A stretch of DNA of 64,000 bases from Doryteuthis pealeii (lineage: Eukaryota > Mollusca > Cephalopoda > Myopsida > Loliginidae), in NCBI GenBank assembly GCA_023376005.1, contig CM042145.1:15004222-15068221 (forward strand), read 5' to 3'. The notes below the pieces were generated by a model. The model did not search any database. It was given only the letters and a program-made list of their open reading frames with translations, and had not been told where the DNA came from. Position numbers and translations under genes: made by a program. Of the stretch, positions 1 through 14,300 are shown in pieces (position 1 is the stretch's first letter; each line of letters opens with the position of its first letter).

Positions 1-47
1 TTGTGGTTTCTAGACGAACGCTCTACCAACTGAGCTAACCCAGTCCT
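1..47 (-). repeat. Family B SINE head, cut by the window edge
   Basis: Reverse of GGGTTAGCTCAGTTGGTAGAGCGTTCG..AACCACAA, the tRNA-like head of family B. Confidence 0.7.
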
Positions 48-264
48 ATTTCAAATACTATAATACAAATAATTTATACACAATTATATGGTTTCAAATA
101 ACCACTTCTATTTAATGATAATCATTTGTTTGTACACGGTTATATGGCTTCAATTATTTAATAATAATCCTTAGTAAACATTAAGCAACTATTCTTAATA
201 CAAATAATTTACAGTTATATGGTATCAAGTATTCCTATCTAATACTTACAATTTTCAAATAGTT

Positions 265-675
265 TATTTGACTTATAAATGGGACCCGAACAGGTACTAC
301 CACTCAATGATTTTGTTTCTTTGTTTTGTTTTATGCCGACAAAATTTTGAAATAAATTCATTCTTGATGGGTACTCAATTTTTTTTTATAAATACATCTT
401 TTCTATTTAACCTATAAATGGGACCCTAACAGGTACTACCACACTGGGTTAGAGTGGACCTGGGAGTAATTGGATAAAGAGGTACTCCACATTCCCCAAG
501 CTTCAGATATGGAACTTCACCATCAGATAGAGTTTAACGCCATACCAAGGACAATAAGACCCTCAGCCACTGCCTTCTAGCACCCATATGATAAAAAGGG
601 TTGGGGCTTGCCATAAGGGCAATAGGGTTGGGACAATCATAAGTACGAGAGCTTGACGTGACCAGCCGATTGAAA
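265..675 (+). repeat. Long dispersed repeat D
   Basis: Order of motifs: ATGCCGACAAAATTTTG, TTGATGGGTACTCAATTTTT, TAAATGGGACCCTAACAGGTACTACC, AGTGGACCTGGGAGTAAT, TACTCCACATTCCCC, CACCATCAGATAGAGTTTAACGCC, ATGATAAAAAGGGTTGGGGCTTGCC, GCTTGACGTGACCAGCCGATTGA. No coding frame; class unknown. Confidence 0.75.
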
Positions 676-775
676 AAAATTTAAATTCATATCAATAATA
701 AAAATTAATGCAAGATGAAAATTTTTGCAAACAGAATTTTTATACCTGACAAGGGAAGAAAAAATGTCTACTTAC

Positions 776-882
776 GAAGGCAGAGTGCTCTTCATCGATT
801 CTTCTGGGAGGTTTTTCAATAATTTGACCATTGCCAAAGCAATTGGTACTCGCAGGATTTCAAAATCCTCAGCATATTTTGA
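776..882 (-). CDS. UTP20: UTP20 exon 37 (last in the window)
   Basis: Encodes SKYAEDFEILRVPIALAMVK then LLKNLPEESMKSTLP, matching VRVPLAFAMVKLMQSLPQEVMEANLPS of human UTP20. Acceptor ..ttaccaag, donor gtaagt, phase 0 in, 2 out. The next, more C-terminal exon is not found down to position 1, so the gene continues below the window. Confidence 0.95.
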
Positions 883-2095
883 CTTGGTAAGTTTGTGTTC
901 AGTTTCACTTCTCACCTGAGGTAAAAAAAAATTTTTTTTAAATACATGACAAATTTATATTTTGTAAATAGATGACAATCTAGATTACTTAATATACATT
1001 CTCAATTACATATATTTTATTTGTAGTTTCAAATTTCAAATTAATATTGTAAGAGATTCATGGAGTGATTAGTATCCAGCCGTGTTGCAAGCTGAGTATG
1101 TTCATTTTTTTTTTGTCTGGTTACTGGACGCTAGCAACAGCCTTTCCGTGGAGTGAGTATGATGTTTATTTCTACATCTCTTCAAACCCCCCCCCCCCCA
1201 TTGTATGGGCGTAGTGGCCTTTGAGGAGAAATTAGTTCCTTCAGCCTGGCCGATTACAAGGGAGCAACCTGGATAATGCTCGGAGTATTTTTGTCAACAT
1301 TGGCTTAGGGGGTGGAGCGACATTTGGGTGAGGCCGGGTCCCTAGGTGATGTTGTTGTCATTCTTTTTGGTTTGTGGGACATCCTCAAATGTTGGTTTAG
1401 GAGACTCAGGCAAAACACTAGGAATAGAGGCAGGGACTGCTGGTGCTTCATGCTTCCTGAGGAATCTGTGATTCTACCTGATCTATCAATCCTAATTCGG
1501 TATTGATGATTAGGGAAGGTATCAACAACTCAGCCTGTTATGTCTCACCAACGGTTGTTTGGATGTTGTATGAAGATTATGTCTCCTTTTTTAAGTGGGT
1601 ACAGTGTATGCGCTGTGCGATTGTATCTCTCTATTAGGAATGCATTGCGTTGAAATAGGCTGATCTCGCAGCTCTGAGCCACAGCTATCCAACTTTGCAT
1701 ACTGTTTGTAAAGAATCTTGGAGTGATTAGTATACAGCTATGTTGAAAGCAGAGTATGTTCTCTTCTTTTTTTTGTATGGTTACTGGATGCTAGTAAGAG
1801 TCTTCTCGTGGAGGTGAGTGTGATGTTTATTCTACAACTACATATATTTTATTTGTAGTTTCAAATGTCAAATTAAATTGTCTTAACTAAAATTTTGTTT
1901 ATACATTCCAATCACATATCAATTTTTTTCAAATAGGAATTATTTTTCCTTCCGGAAAATTAATAATCCTATCTCTGTCCGAGACAAGGTAGAAAAATGG
2001 TCATTATTAATTAATGCAAGTAAAATGAAACAAGGAAAGACAAATAAGTACAACTGTGCGCAAGACATCTAGCTATATATAACTAAAATTCTCAT

Positions 2096-2126
<31 letters not shown>

Positions 2127-2312
2127 AAACCTAATGAGTCAGATATATGTACTAAAAGTTTCGCTTAGTGCTCTTCAGTGCAAAGATCTTTGCCCTGAAG
2201 AGCACTAAGCGAAACTTTTAGTAGGTATATCTGACTCATTAGGTTTAACTTTATTATTTGCTCTACTTAAGTATTGAGCACTCTTTACTTTTTAGCTTTG
2301 GAATATCCTGGC

Positions 2313-2357
<45 letters not shown>

Positions 2358-5300
2358 CATATATATATACATATGAATATTAATAGGAAGCTATTAATAC
2401 TGATATTTTCTAAATTCCTTGATATCAACATGTAAATTTCCTTACAATTAATTAAACTATTTGTTTTCCTTACCTTTTGGACCAAACATTTGTAGAGTTT
2501 GGGCAAAATGGTTTTCACAATTGAAGTGTGGATTTTGTTAGCCATGCCAGTTGGACAAATCACTCGACCAGATTTACTTTGTTTAATGACGTTATCATCT
2601 TCTTCAGTTTCATCATTATCATCATCATCATCAACCTCCATTTGCTTCTCCTCTTCTCCCTCTCCCTCCTTTTTCTCTTTCTCTTTCTTTTCTGAAAGTT
2701 ATAAAAAAAACAAAAAGAAACAATAATAAAAATAGACCAAAAAATAAGACCAACTAAAATAATAACAAGCAAGGTGGTGTACTGGTTAGAGTTGCAGGAA
2801 ATGGACTCTTCGACCCGAGTTCAATTCCTGGACGAAGCCACAGTTCACATAGCGCTGATACTCTTGGGAAAGGTATGAATCCTATTCTCCCTCCAGCTAT
2901 GGATAAATAGTAGGGCAGACTGGGCTCTTTAACCTTGGTTAGGCAACCAGTCTAGGAAAAGAAAAAACTCTGAATTCAAATCTGGTCACTACTAGAATAG
3001 ACTCAGGCCTACTTAGGGATCTATTTCAATTTAAAAACAATCTTAATTACACTTAAACATTTCTATATTCTTTAACAAGATTAACAATATATTGGTTGGT
3101 TGGTTGGTGTTTAATGGCATATCAACTCTTGTGGGTTATTTAATGCCAAATCTTGTTTTGGGGGGGTTTTAGGTTTTTTTTTAATATATGATATTTGTTT
3201 AATATATGATTTTGGCTTCAGGCATTATGGGTCACCGCCATGGACACCAGGTGTCCCCATTGGGGTGGCGTCAGGTTGGGGGGGGGGTCTTGCCTCTCTG
3301 CAGAGGTGCAGTTTGTGTATTCTACACCCCAGCCGTCAAGGTAAATTTTGATTTGAATGATTGATTTAATGGCATGTCAAGACTTATTTTATGTCTGGAG
3401 GTTAGGGAATTGTATTCATTGTAAATTTACAATTTTCATGTAGTTGTTTCTTAAGAGGTTTCCTTTGGGGTTTTTTTTGCACAGTTTTATTGAATACAAA
3501 TAATTTCTAAAAAAATCTATTTGGTCCATGGTACCCTAATAGGTACTACCACTCCAGATCAAAATGAACCTGGAAGTAATGGCAATAAAGGAGTACTTCA
3601 CAGGACCATACTCACAGGCATAAAGAAAAGAATATCACTCTCTCTCTCTCTCTCTGAAGTGAGTTTACAGTGGCAAATGACAAGCCACAATAAACTAAGA
3701 GAAAGAAGTAAAAACGCTAAAAGAAGTTCCATTAACCCTTTATCTACTAGATTGATCAAAATGTCTGACCGCTTAAAAATGACAGAGATCGTCAGCTCTT
3801 AGAAAATGGTTTAGAGTTAAAAAAGAGAAATGAATTGAATGAATACATTTCTATGTAAAGGATCAGCAATACGATGCTAGCTAGTCAACTATTTGGGACA
3901 TTGCTATTGCAAACAGCAACAGTGGTAGATAGAGGGTTAAATTTGAGTTGTGCTCTGAAAATGAGAGAGAGCCAATAACAGACTTGAAAATAAGCAGAAA
4001 AATATGCTCACCTGAAGACTGCTGGAGAATTGACCAGTCAAAATATTGTAAAAAGTACAACGAAGATAAAGTCAGATCAAAACAATCTTTAGGAAGTGCT
4101 TGTGGTGTAACTACTATCGTCCTAAGAAACAGAATCAGTGACCCAAGTTCAAATCCTGGACGCAGTTGTTTGCATTTCACATACTCTACCTTTCCCAAGG
4201 GTACTAGTGCTGTCATATCATGGTTAGCAAGCTTGTCTTGTAGGTCCATTACTACTGAATTGCGAGTTTGATATTTACTAAGTGCCCCATACTTGAGACC
4301 CTTGTATCACATCCTACCCGTGGCGAACAGGTTGGGTAAATACCTACCCTTAGGAGCTATTCTCCCACCAGCTATGGGTAAATAGTAGGGCTGCCTGAAC
4401 ACTTTAGCCTTGGTATGGTAACCGGTCTAGGAGAAGGAAAACTCTGAATTCAAACCAGTTGTAGTCTGCTTAAAAATTGAGCGGAGAAAACTGACTGAAA
4501 ATTGAGTGGAGGGGTTGGGTAAATACAGACCCAAACAATCTTTTATGCCTGTTTCCTTGGTGACTAATGTCTACTTTATTTCATAGTTGTTTACATTTCC
4601 ACATAAATGATAATTTGGTTATGATATTATGCAAATCTCTTAGAGCAGGGGTCACCAAACTGCGGCCCACAAAGGCATTTTATCAGGCCCGTCAGCGGTA
4701 CTTGAATTTGTTTGTTAAAATGTACAGAACGCTAGACATTCTGATACCATTTAAATTTAAATATCATGTTAAGCTGATAAACATTTGAAAGCAATTCTCT
4801 TGATTGGATGTTGCAATTCTAAACCAAACATTGATAATATCTTGAAAGACAAACTTCAGTTTCACAAATCTCACTAAAACTTTTTGATAATGTTTTGAGT
4901 TTGAGTTTGAGTTTTGTTTAACGGCATATCAACCTCTGTGGGTCATTTAATGCCAAAAAGGTTAGTTTTGATTTCAGACTTTAAAGTAGTGGTTCTATGG
5001 AGATAATTGGTTATGTTCTGTTTAATGTTTTGAAAATAAATATGTTGGTTAAATTTGTTTTTGTGTATCTTACGCCACTCATCCATGCATATAACATGGA
5101 AAGATAAATTTTGTTTTACATCTTTTTCTCAGAGCTTTCATTCTGGCTAGCAAGTATTGAAGACAATAATAATGTGGCCTGCGCTTGTTATTTTTTCAAT
5201 TATCCAGCCCACCGTGAAAAAACGTTTGGTGATCCCCGTCTTAGAGAAAAGAATGATTATTAAAGACTCAACTGACCTTCCTTTTCAAGAACGTGTTTGA

Positions 5301-8300
5301 GGAGATTATTGGAATTCGGACCAGTGCAAGTGCTCTTTGACAAGTCAAAATGAAAACCATCCAAAATGGAAATAACGATTCTGGAATAAAGAAAGAAAAA
5401 ATATTAATAGTAAAGTATTTGTGTATGCAAGGTAGACAATTCTCACCTTACAAGTAGTAAAAAAAGAGTTACTGAAAAGTTATAAGCCAGACCAAGATGA
5501 TGATGACTTTTTTGGTGCGGCACATTTAGCCACAAATTTAATGGACGGAATGCACTTCTTACCATCAAATAAAAAAAGCTTGAAAATAAAAAGAATTTAT
5601 TAGAGTTTCTCAATTACAATACATTCTGAAAAGCAATTAAAATGTTGAAGAGAAAAAATTGGGAACTTGTGCAATGGGGGGGGGGAGGTATATTGCATAA
5701 GTGTCAGTGTCATTTTCCATGATATACCTTAAAAATAAATCTATATATTAATACTGGTGTTCCTAAATCTTCCATCTGTAATCATCCTGCAACACCTTCT
5801 GGTTAAAAATGAGACCGTCCAAATTGTTCAAGATGCAATTCAAAAATGTAAATCCAGATTATCTGGTATTGCTTAATCACAGATTTCTTATTTGTCCCAT
5901 TTTATTTCACCCAATTTTAAAAATGAAACAATCCAAATGATCTTGCATCGCTTAAATGCCCAACATAAAATTAAAATGAATTGAAAAAAAAAAAAAAAAA
6001 AAAAAAAAAGAAGTTATATGTTTGTTTATTTGTAATATTGAAATCGTGAATTACGGAAGATATTTTGGTAATTTTGATCTTATGTCGCCCAGGTCTCCAG
6101 CCTTAATTTACGCTATGTTTTAGCGAACCAGTATCAGGCGAATTTCCGGCCCAACTTAGATATTTTCAAAGTCGTGTTTTTGTCACTTTTTTGTGGCAAA
6201 TCAATGTATATATTTTAAATGCCTCCCCCCCCCCAGATTTTCAGCAAAATCAATGTAAATATTTTACAACCCCCCTTTTAAGAAAGAGTGAGTGAGAGTT
6301 AAATCAAGATTATTATAGTTTTTACATAGTGAACTATTTCACAATAGCTAATAAGTAAACATATCAAACGTCATTATAATTAAATTATCATACTATGGTA
6401 TATCCTACAAGTGTGTTTATAAGAGATTTTTTTTTAATCACTGATACTTCTAAAAACAACTGTTTTACTAAAGTTTTAATAGTAAAAAAATATTTATTAA
6501 TTCTTTTTAATTTTCAGGGATGGGGTATTGTTATGGTTTTACATACACATAAAATACGGAACACTGAATGAAAATACAAGACCAGGTTGTTGGGAATTAA
6601 CAAGGTTTTATTTAACACAGGGTAGAGAATGCTTCTACCCTAAAAGTGACTTAACTAGTTCAACCGCGTTGTACATGTGTCCATCCAGCACGAACCCCAA
6701 TCCAAAAGTGTTATGGCGGAAACCCCACTTCCAGGTTCCCATAAGCCCCCTACTGATCAAGGGGTGTAACTATTTTCGTTAGGTCTGAACCTAACAGGTA
6801 TATTGAACAAGAGGCACTTGGAAGTGGGTGCATCGCACAAGATCTAACATTTCTAAGTAATGTGGACAAAAGTTGCATCCGACCCTCTCACATTGGGCGC
6901 CCCATGTTGCTCTCTGTACCAAAAGGGTTAAAGAAATTTTAGAAATGACATGCTATGTTGAACTGTAGGATATACAGAAAAGTATATACATTTCATCGCT
7001 GTAAGTCATTCTCTTCTTGGTCAGGTTGGGAACTTTTCAGCAACATCTTGTATACAGTAAGTAAAGAAAACTTTGACAAACCCTATCCACATATTATTAT
7101 GTGTATTCATGAGTTGGGGCTTAATATGAACAATTATGATATATATCGGACTGTTGTCCTCATCTTTATTGTGTCTTTTTATTTATTATTTTAATTACCT
7201 TAAAATAAGTCATCTTCTGACGATTACCCATGAATTCAATTGCAGTTTCAGAAGATGACTTATTTTAAGGTAGTTAAAATAATTAAAAAAAACACCTAAA
7301 ACAGAGCACGAGGTTACAGTGGCCTGAACATTGTATTTATACACAATAAAGATGCAGACAACAGTCCGATATATCATAATTGTTCTTTAAATATACGCTC
7401 CTACATTTGGGGTGCTGGTGGTTGTCGTCAGTGATGTAATCTGCAAGGTTCATTGGGAAGTTTCGGGTCTTCCAACATCAGACTTCCCTCGCCTTGCTGA
7501 CCCTATCAGAGGTGATCAAAGCTCTGGTACAACCACCAACAAAAGACGCGAAAAGACGTTTGACTGAAAGACGTTTGACTTTTCTTTTTTTTTTTCCAAA
7601 CTCTATCCACCATTAACATTTAAGAGAGAATTTTCTAAGTCCAGAGCCCCATTCCTATAAGGATTTATCAAAAAATGGCTAGAAATGGCCTTTTCATTTA
7701 AAGTTACCTGTTATTTCCCTTAAATCAAAGACTTTTAAATATGTTTAATATTACATTTAAACAAAGGCTATTGTTTGGGGCAGATTAGGAAAACGAACGT
7801 GACTTCCGACCAGGCGGAATGAGGCGGTATAGGACATTAAGAGTTAAACATATAAAATTGATAAAGAGGAAGATAAAAAAACTGCAGATACTTACTTCAT
7901 CATCAATTTGTGGTTTTCTTGTTCAGTTGTTATTTTGTTCAAGTAATACCTCAGTTCCTTCTGATATATTTTCCATGGCAACTGAGAGCACAGGGCACCA
8001 AGTAGCTCAATGGAAGCTTCTTGGAGACCCTCAATCTTTTTGAATTTGGTCTGAAGGTAGCCATTAGCAATGGGTAACAGGTAGAATAGAAGAGCTTCCC
8101 GTTCCATTTCATAGCTGGCCAGATTATTAGCAAGTCTTCGAAGGGCTCGAGTTCTTCGGTGAACCTGATGTGCAAGAAAGAAAAATACTTGCTTAAGATA
8201 CAAGAACATAAAGTTTTAAAAAAATTAAAAAAACACAAGTTGATTCTTCATTTCATTGTATAACATGTATAAATATTCATTTATATTCAAATCCTGGTGT

Positions 8301-11300
8301 TTCGCCAGGATGACTTCAGACATGAACAGTCCTCTACGGAGAGCCTGCCGCTACCGGGGGCGGTCCTGAGCCAAATTTTCCCAGCTGGAAGGGGCAATGC
8401 CAAAGCACCTGAGATCATTCTTGTAGACATCCTTGAAATGCAGCTGGCAGTGACCATTCTATCTCTTACCAGACGAAAGCTCTGCATAGAGGATGTCCTT
8501 CGGGATTCGTCCATCATCCATCCGGCAGACATGGCCTAGTCATCGGAGATGATGCTGTCTTAGTAGAGAACACAAGCTGGGGAGTTGAGTTCTCTATAGA
8601 ACTGCTGTGTTAGTGATCCTGTCCCTCCAGGTGATGCCCAGTATACGTCAAGACAGCGAAAGTAGAAGCTATTTAGCCGCCGCTCTTGGTGGGAGGTTAC
8701 AGGGTCCATGTTTCCCTTCCATACAGCAAGAAAGCACCGGCACATCAACATCTTCAGGGACAGCCTTCACATACAACATCTGTGGTCAGCTCCCCACTTT
8801 ACCACACAGATCCCTGTGCAACTCATACGCTGCGTTGGCGAGGGTCGGTATCGAACCCGGAACCTTGTGGTTTCTAGTCGGACACTCTACCAACTGAGCT
8901 AACCCTGCTTAAAATAAATTGAACTTGTGGAAGGGGTTGGGTAAATAAATACCCCATCAGATTGGTTCATTTTTATCTATTTATCCATTTCATTTTTCAT
9001 AATCAAATAATGCATACTTTCCATTAAAAAAAAAACCCTATGATGAGAGTACAGTTTGTCTCAGTGATATATATATTTACCAACCCCTCCGCACGAGCAG
9101 GATGCGACACAAGGTCAATTTCTTAAGCGAAGTTTAACAGGTTTGAATTCAGAGTTTTCCTTCTCCTAGACCGGTTGCCTAACCAAGGTTAAAGAGCCCA
9201 GTCTGCCCTACTATTTATCCATAGCTGGAGGGAGAGTAGGATTCATACCTTTCCCAAGGGTATTAGCGCTAAGTGAAATGCAATTACCACATCCAGGATT
9301 TGAACTCGGGGCGACGAGTCCATTTCCCATGACTTTAACCATTACACCACGCGCTTGTCTCAGTGATATATGCTGTATATTTCATAGATAATCATGTCTT
9401 TTATTTGTGATATACCTAATTAATATTCTCTAGCACAAATATTTTATCTCACATTGAAATGTTCAATGGCATTCCTTAAAGTTACTAACAACACTTACCT
9501 GAATGTGCTTAATGTTTTCAAAGAAATCTAAATCAGGGTCTTTGTCTGTAATTTTCACAAGGCAATCAAATGGTTTCCGTGAGGAAAATTTTATAATGAG
9601 GGCTCGCAAAACAGTGCAGAACTCAGCACGAACAATCTGAAAGACAAAAATTATTATTATAATAACACTAACAAGAAAAAGAAAACACAAGTGTATCAGA
9701 AATCTACATCACTCAGATCTGCGAATTGATTGATTTTAATGGCATGTCAACCTGTCTAGGATTATTCTATTTAGGGATTTGTATGCATTGTTTCTTAACA
9801 GTTTTTGCACACAGTTGGTTTCAAGTATTCCTATCTAATACAAAGAATTGGAATACAGTTATATGGTTTCAAGTATCCCTATCTAATACAAATAATTTGC
9901 ACACAGTTATATGATATCAAGTATTCCTATCTAATACAAATAATTTGCACACAGTTATATGATATCAAGTATTCCTATCTAATACAAATAATACAAATAA
10001 TTTGCACACAGTTATATGGTTTCAAGTATTCCTATCTTAATACAAATAATTTGCACACAGTTATATGGTTTCAAGTATTCCTATCTTAATACAAATAATT
10101 TGCACACAGTTATATGGTTTCAAGTATTCCTATCTTAATACAAATAATTTGCACACAGTTATATGGTTTCAAGTATTCCTATCTTAATACAAATAATTTG
10201 CACACAGTTATATGGTTTCAAGTATTCCTAATATGAACAAATTTTTAAAGCAATGTATTTGACCCAGAGATGGTATCCTAAAGTATTATCACCCTGGATT
10301 ATAGTGAACCTGGAATAATGGCAATGAAGGGGTACCCAACACTCCCCAGAACTGAAGCTTCACAATCAGATGCAGTTTAGTGTCATATCCAGGACACCCC
10401 AATTTTTTTTTTGAGGAGAGGGGGATCTTATCCCTCTGAAGGGGTGAAGACGATGTATAATAAGCCTCACCAACAGGGCAGATCTGTGAATTGTTCTAAC
10501 TGGAATGGAGGCAAGAAATGCAAAAGAGGAAAGAAAAAAAATTGGAAATGAAGTAAAGGAACCAATTCTTTCTAGTTCTGTCAGTAGGGGCCTAGAATAC
10601 TCCAAATGCAGAGGGGGTAAGATTACCACCACAAAGGGGGGGGGGCTGGCTATGACACTAAACTGCATCGTGATGTGGCTCCAGTTCTAGAAGTCTGATT
10701 GGTTGGTTGTTTTGTTTTACAGCATATTAACCCTTTTCAGGTCATTTAATGCTGAATCAAATCATTTTGACAAAGGATTTGTTTAATGTGTATTATTTTT
10801 TTTTAACAAAAATCTTTTAAATTAAATTTCTAATCAAATTCATTTTCTTAGTTTTTTTTTCTTTTTAACTCAATTCTTTTTTTTATTTAACTCAAAGAAA
10901 AAAAAAAAAATTGTTATAGAAAAAGAAAAGAATTAACTCAATTTTTTTTAACACAATTCTTTTTTATTTAACACAAAAAAAAAAAAAAAGAATTTTGTTA
11001 AAAAAAATGAACTAACACAATTCATTATTTAACACAATTCTTTTTTTAAACCAAATTCTTTTTAAGCAAAAAAAGTTATTTTAGCTAAATTTTTTTTAAC
11101 CAAATTTTTCCAGAAGTCTGAGGAGTGTAGTGTACCTCTACATCTGATTACTTATTACATAGTAAAGTTACTTACATCATATTTTTACATAGTAAAGTTA
11201 TTCTGAATCAAACCAAATGATGACAAATAAGATAAATAATCCTTTATCAAATTGAATTTGCTGATATTTATGCAATGTATCAAAAAGATAAGAAAGGAAA

Positions 11301-14300
11301 ACAAAAACCGCACCTGATTGACTCCTCCAATTCCAGCACGTATTTCTGGTAAAAGTGTCCGTTCAATGATTTCTTGATAAGCAAACTTGTCTCTGTTTAT
11401 TTCTGGACTGAATTGATTAATAATTGTAATCAAACAATTTGTGCTGTTATCCCTGATTGAAAAATCATCAACCTGTAATGAAAAAGAAAAGAAAAAAAGA
11501 AAAAGTTTTAATGTATTATCATCATCATGTCATGGATTCAAGACTCTCTCTCACCACCCGTCCCTATCAGTCATCGCTCCTGGCAAGTCTTCCTCACGAC
11601 ATCCAGTATCTGCACAGAGCTGATCAATGTAGTTCTTTGCTGGTAGTGTTAATAGCATTCTTTTTTTTTTTTCTTTTTTTTTAAATAAGTTTTTTTAAAT
11701 TTTTGAGTATTTTTTCTTAAAATATAAAGTATGCATATTAAAGGCCAGTTTAGCTCAGTCAGTAGAGCTTACCACGACTTACCACCTTCGTGGTTTGGCC
11801 GGTACTCTAATATAAACCGGAAGAGGGTCTTCTCCACCGATTCTCACAGTATCCACCGGAAGGAGGATCAGGATGAGGTCAAGCCTTGTCATTCAATCCT
11901 TCAAGGCCGCCGGCTGCAACTTATAACAGCCATTTTGGTTTCTACACTACTGTAAATAAGTGTTAGGGTACTAACAATTATGTAACACCTAGTCTAGCAT
12001 GAGCAAAAAGGAGATAGACTCCCTCACTGTCTGGCTGATACCGACAATAGGTCACTCCGCTGATTTTACAAGATGAATCATTGTCAATCATTTAATTAAA
12101 TATCAACTTTACAATTTTCACTACTTATTTGGTGTAATGGTTAGCAAGCTAGATTCGCAAACCATTGTTAGTGAGTTTGATTCTCATTGGGTGTCCCGTA
12201 AGCTTAGTAAGTGACTAGACTGATGCCAGACACTAATGCAGCAATGACACACAAACTTCTTTTTTTTTTAAATTTGAAAAAAAATTTTAAAAATCATCTG
12301 AGAAAGAACTTACCGATAAAATGAAAAAGCAGCAGTTGTATACCAAAGGAAGAAGGAAATTAACATTCAATTCCTTCATTTCGCTGACCATTTTATTTGC
12401 CGCTTTAAAGCCTGCAAGTCTTTGATGGAAATCAGGTTCTTCAATACGATTTGGATTCCAAGAATTCAACTGCAAAAGACAAAGGGAAAAAAAATGTAGA
12501 AATAGATAAAAACTTTAAAATCTCAGAAATGGATGTTGAATACTGGCCCTTGCCAACTTAGTGTATGAGTAGCACAGCTTGTATCTGTGTGGTAATGTAG
12601 GGAGCTGATGGTAGGTGTGGTGCTCCACCTCAGACACAAAAACAATCTCCCTGGTCTAGCACTAGTGAAAATATAAAGTATGCACATTAGAGGCCAGTTT
12701 AGCTCAGTCAGTAGAGCATTTTCCTAGGATTTGCAAGGTTCCAGGTTTGATACTGAAAAAGTCTAGGGGATTCTAACACACATGGACAGGCCTACAAAGT
12801 CAGAAAACAGCATAGCTCACATGACTTTCGGAAACATTTTTTCACGTTCAGAGTTGCCGAGGCATGGAATGAGTTGCCGAGGCATGGTATAAGGTGCCTG
12901 CGTCCGTTGTGGGCTGCTGAAACACTGCATCTTTCAAAGCCTCCATGCTTCCTGTAATCCACCAACACTATACCTGATAACCCCCGCACACACATATATG
13001 TATATTATTACTGTACGCTGTTCATGTTCTTGACACTAATACATTATTCTGTTTACGAGACATGATACTTTGATGAGTTGTGGTGCACTTGAGCACTGTA
13101 CACAATCAATTTCATTATTTCATAAAAACTATCTTTTATAGACAATATTTTTAACATAATATTGTACATATAAAAATCCCTATTCTTGTGGCATTATGGC
13201 TCTTACATCAGAATGGAGTGATGACATGTTGATATAGAAATATTAATAGTTGTATATTTATCTCATCTTCTGTGCTATGTGGAACGGCGCAAATCCGGTT
13301 CTCTGGGTCGCTTAAACTTTTCCATTCTAATCTACATATAATTTGGACCAAGTAACCAATAAGCACCCCAGCTGGGAGCTGTTTTGAAAGGAACACCTTT
13401 TGCTTTTCACCGTGAACTCCGGGTTGTTTGTTTTGCATTAGAATTTCACTGTAAGATTTTTTAAAAGTTTGTTCATGTATATTTACAACCCAAAGGCATG
13501 TTTTTGTACTAAAATAGTTTTCGATTTTAATTTAAAAAAATTAGTTATTTCATGTTGTTGTTAATTAAATAGGATTTTCTTTTAATTATAAAACTTTAAA
13601 ACGAAAGACACGTTTTTATATTAAAGACACATTTTTATATTAAAATAGTTTTTATTTAATCAGAAGAGAAATGCAGGTATGTTTATTTAAATGAAAATAG
13701 TTTTTATTTACAAAATATTTTTATGTTTATCTAAATAAAAGGATGTTGGGACCAAGTAACCAATAAATAACTAATTTTTTTATTAAAATCGAAAACTATT
13801 TTAGTATAAAAACATGCCTTTGGGTTGTAAATATACATGAACAAACTTTTTAAAAAATCTTACAGTGAAATTCTAATGCAAAAAAAAAAGTCCTATGCAA
13901 CAGTAGGAATAAAAACTCTTCTCATATATTTGAATGGTTCAATTGCATTCCATTTACACTACCGCTAAAAAAAAAAAAAAGATAAAGTAAAAAAAGAGAA
14001 TTGAGAAACCCAACTTCTTTTATTGGGGTTCACAGAACACCCAACCCCCACTTCTGCCTTGCATAGATGACATCATCTGGACAGCCCACAACTACTTATT
14101 TGTTTTATTGAGTCTGGTGGCCTAAGAAAGTACTGTTTTCAGTCCGGGGGGGGGGCAATATCCTTTTACACCTAGAGTACCGGATAAGATGTGGAACTTT
14201 ATCAACTCATGTTTTTGTTTTTATTATAACTGATCTATTTTCATCCCAGTACCATTCACTTTTAATCACTTTTTAAATCATCAATTTTCACTTCAAGTTT

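Noticed and set aside
725..919. Plus-strand open frame of 64 codons
   Set aside because: It is the antisense of UTP20 exon 37; the minus strand has the conserved protein and splice sites.
9805..10089. Plus-strand open frame with a repeated YLIQIICTQLY peptide
   Set aside because: Product of the 49-bp tandem array; other copies of the array unit are out of frame or broken.
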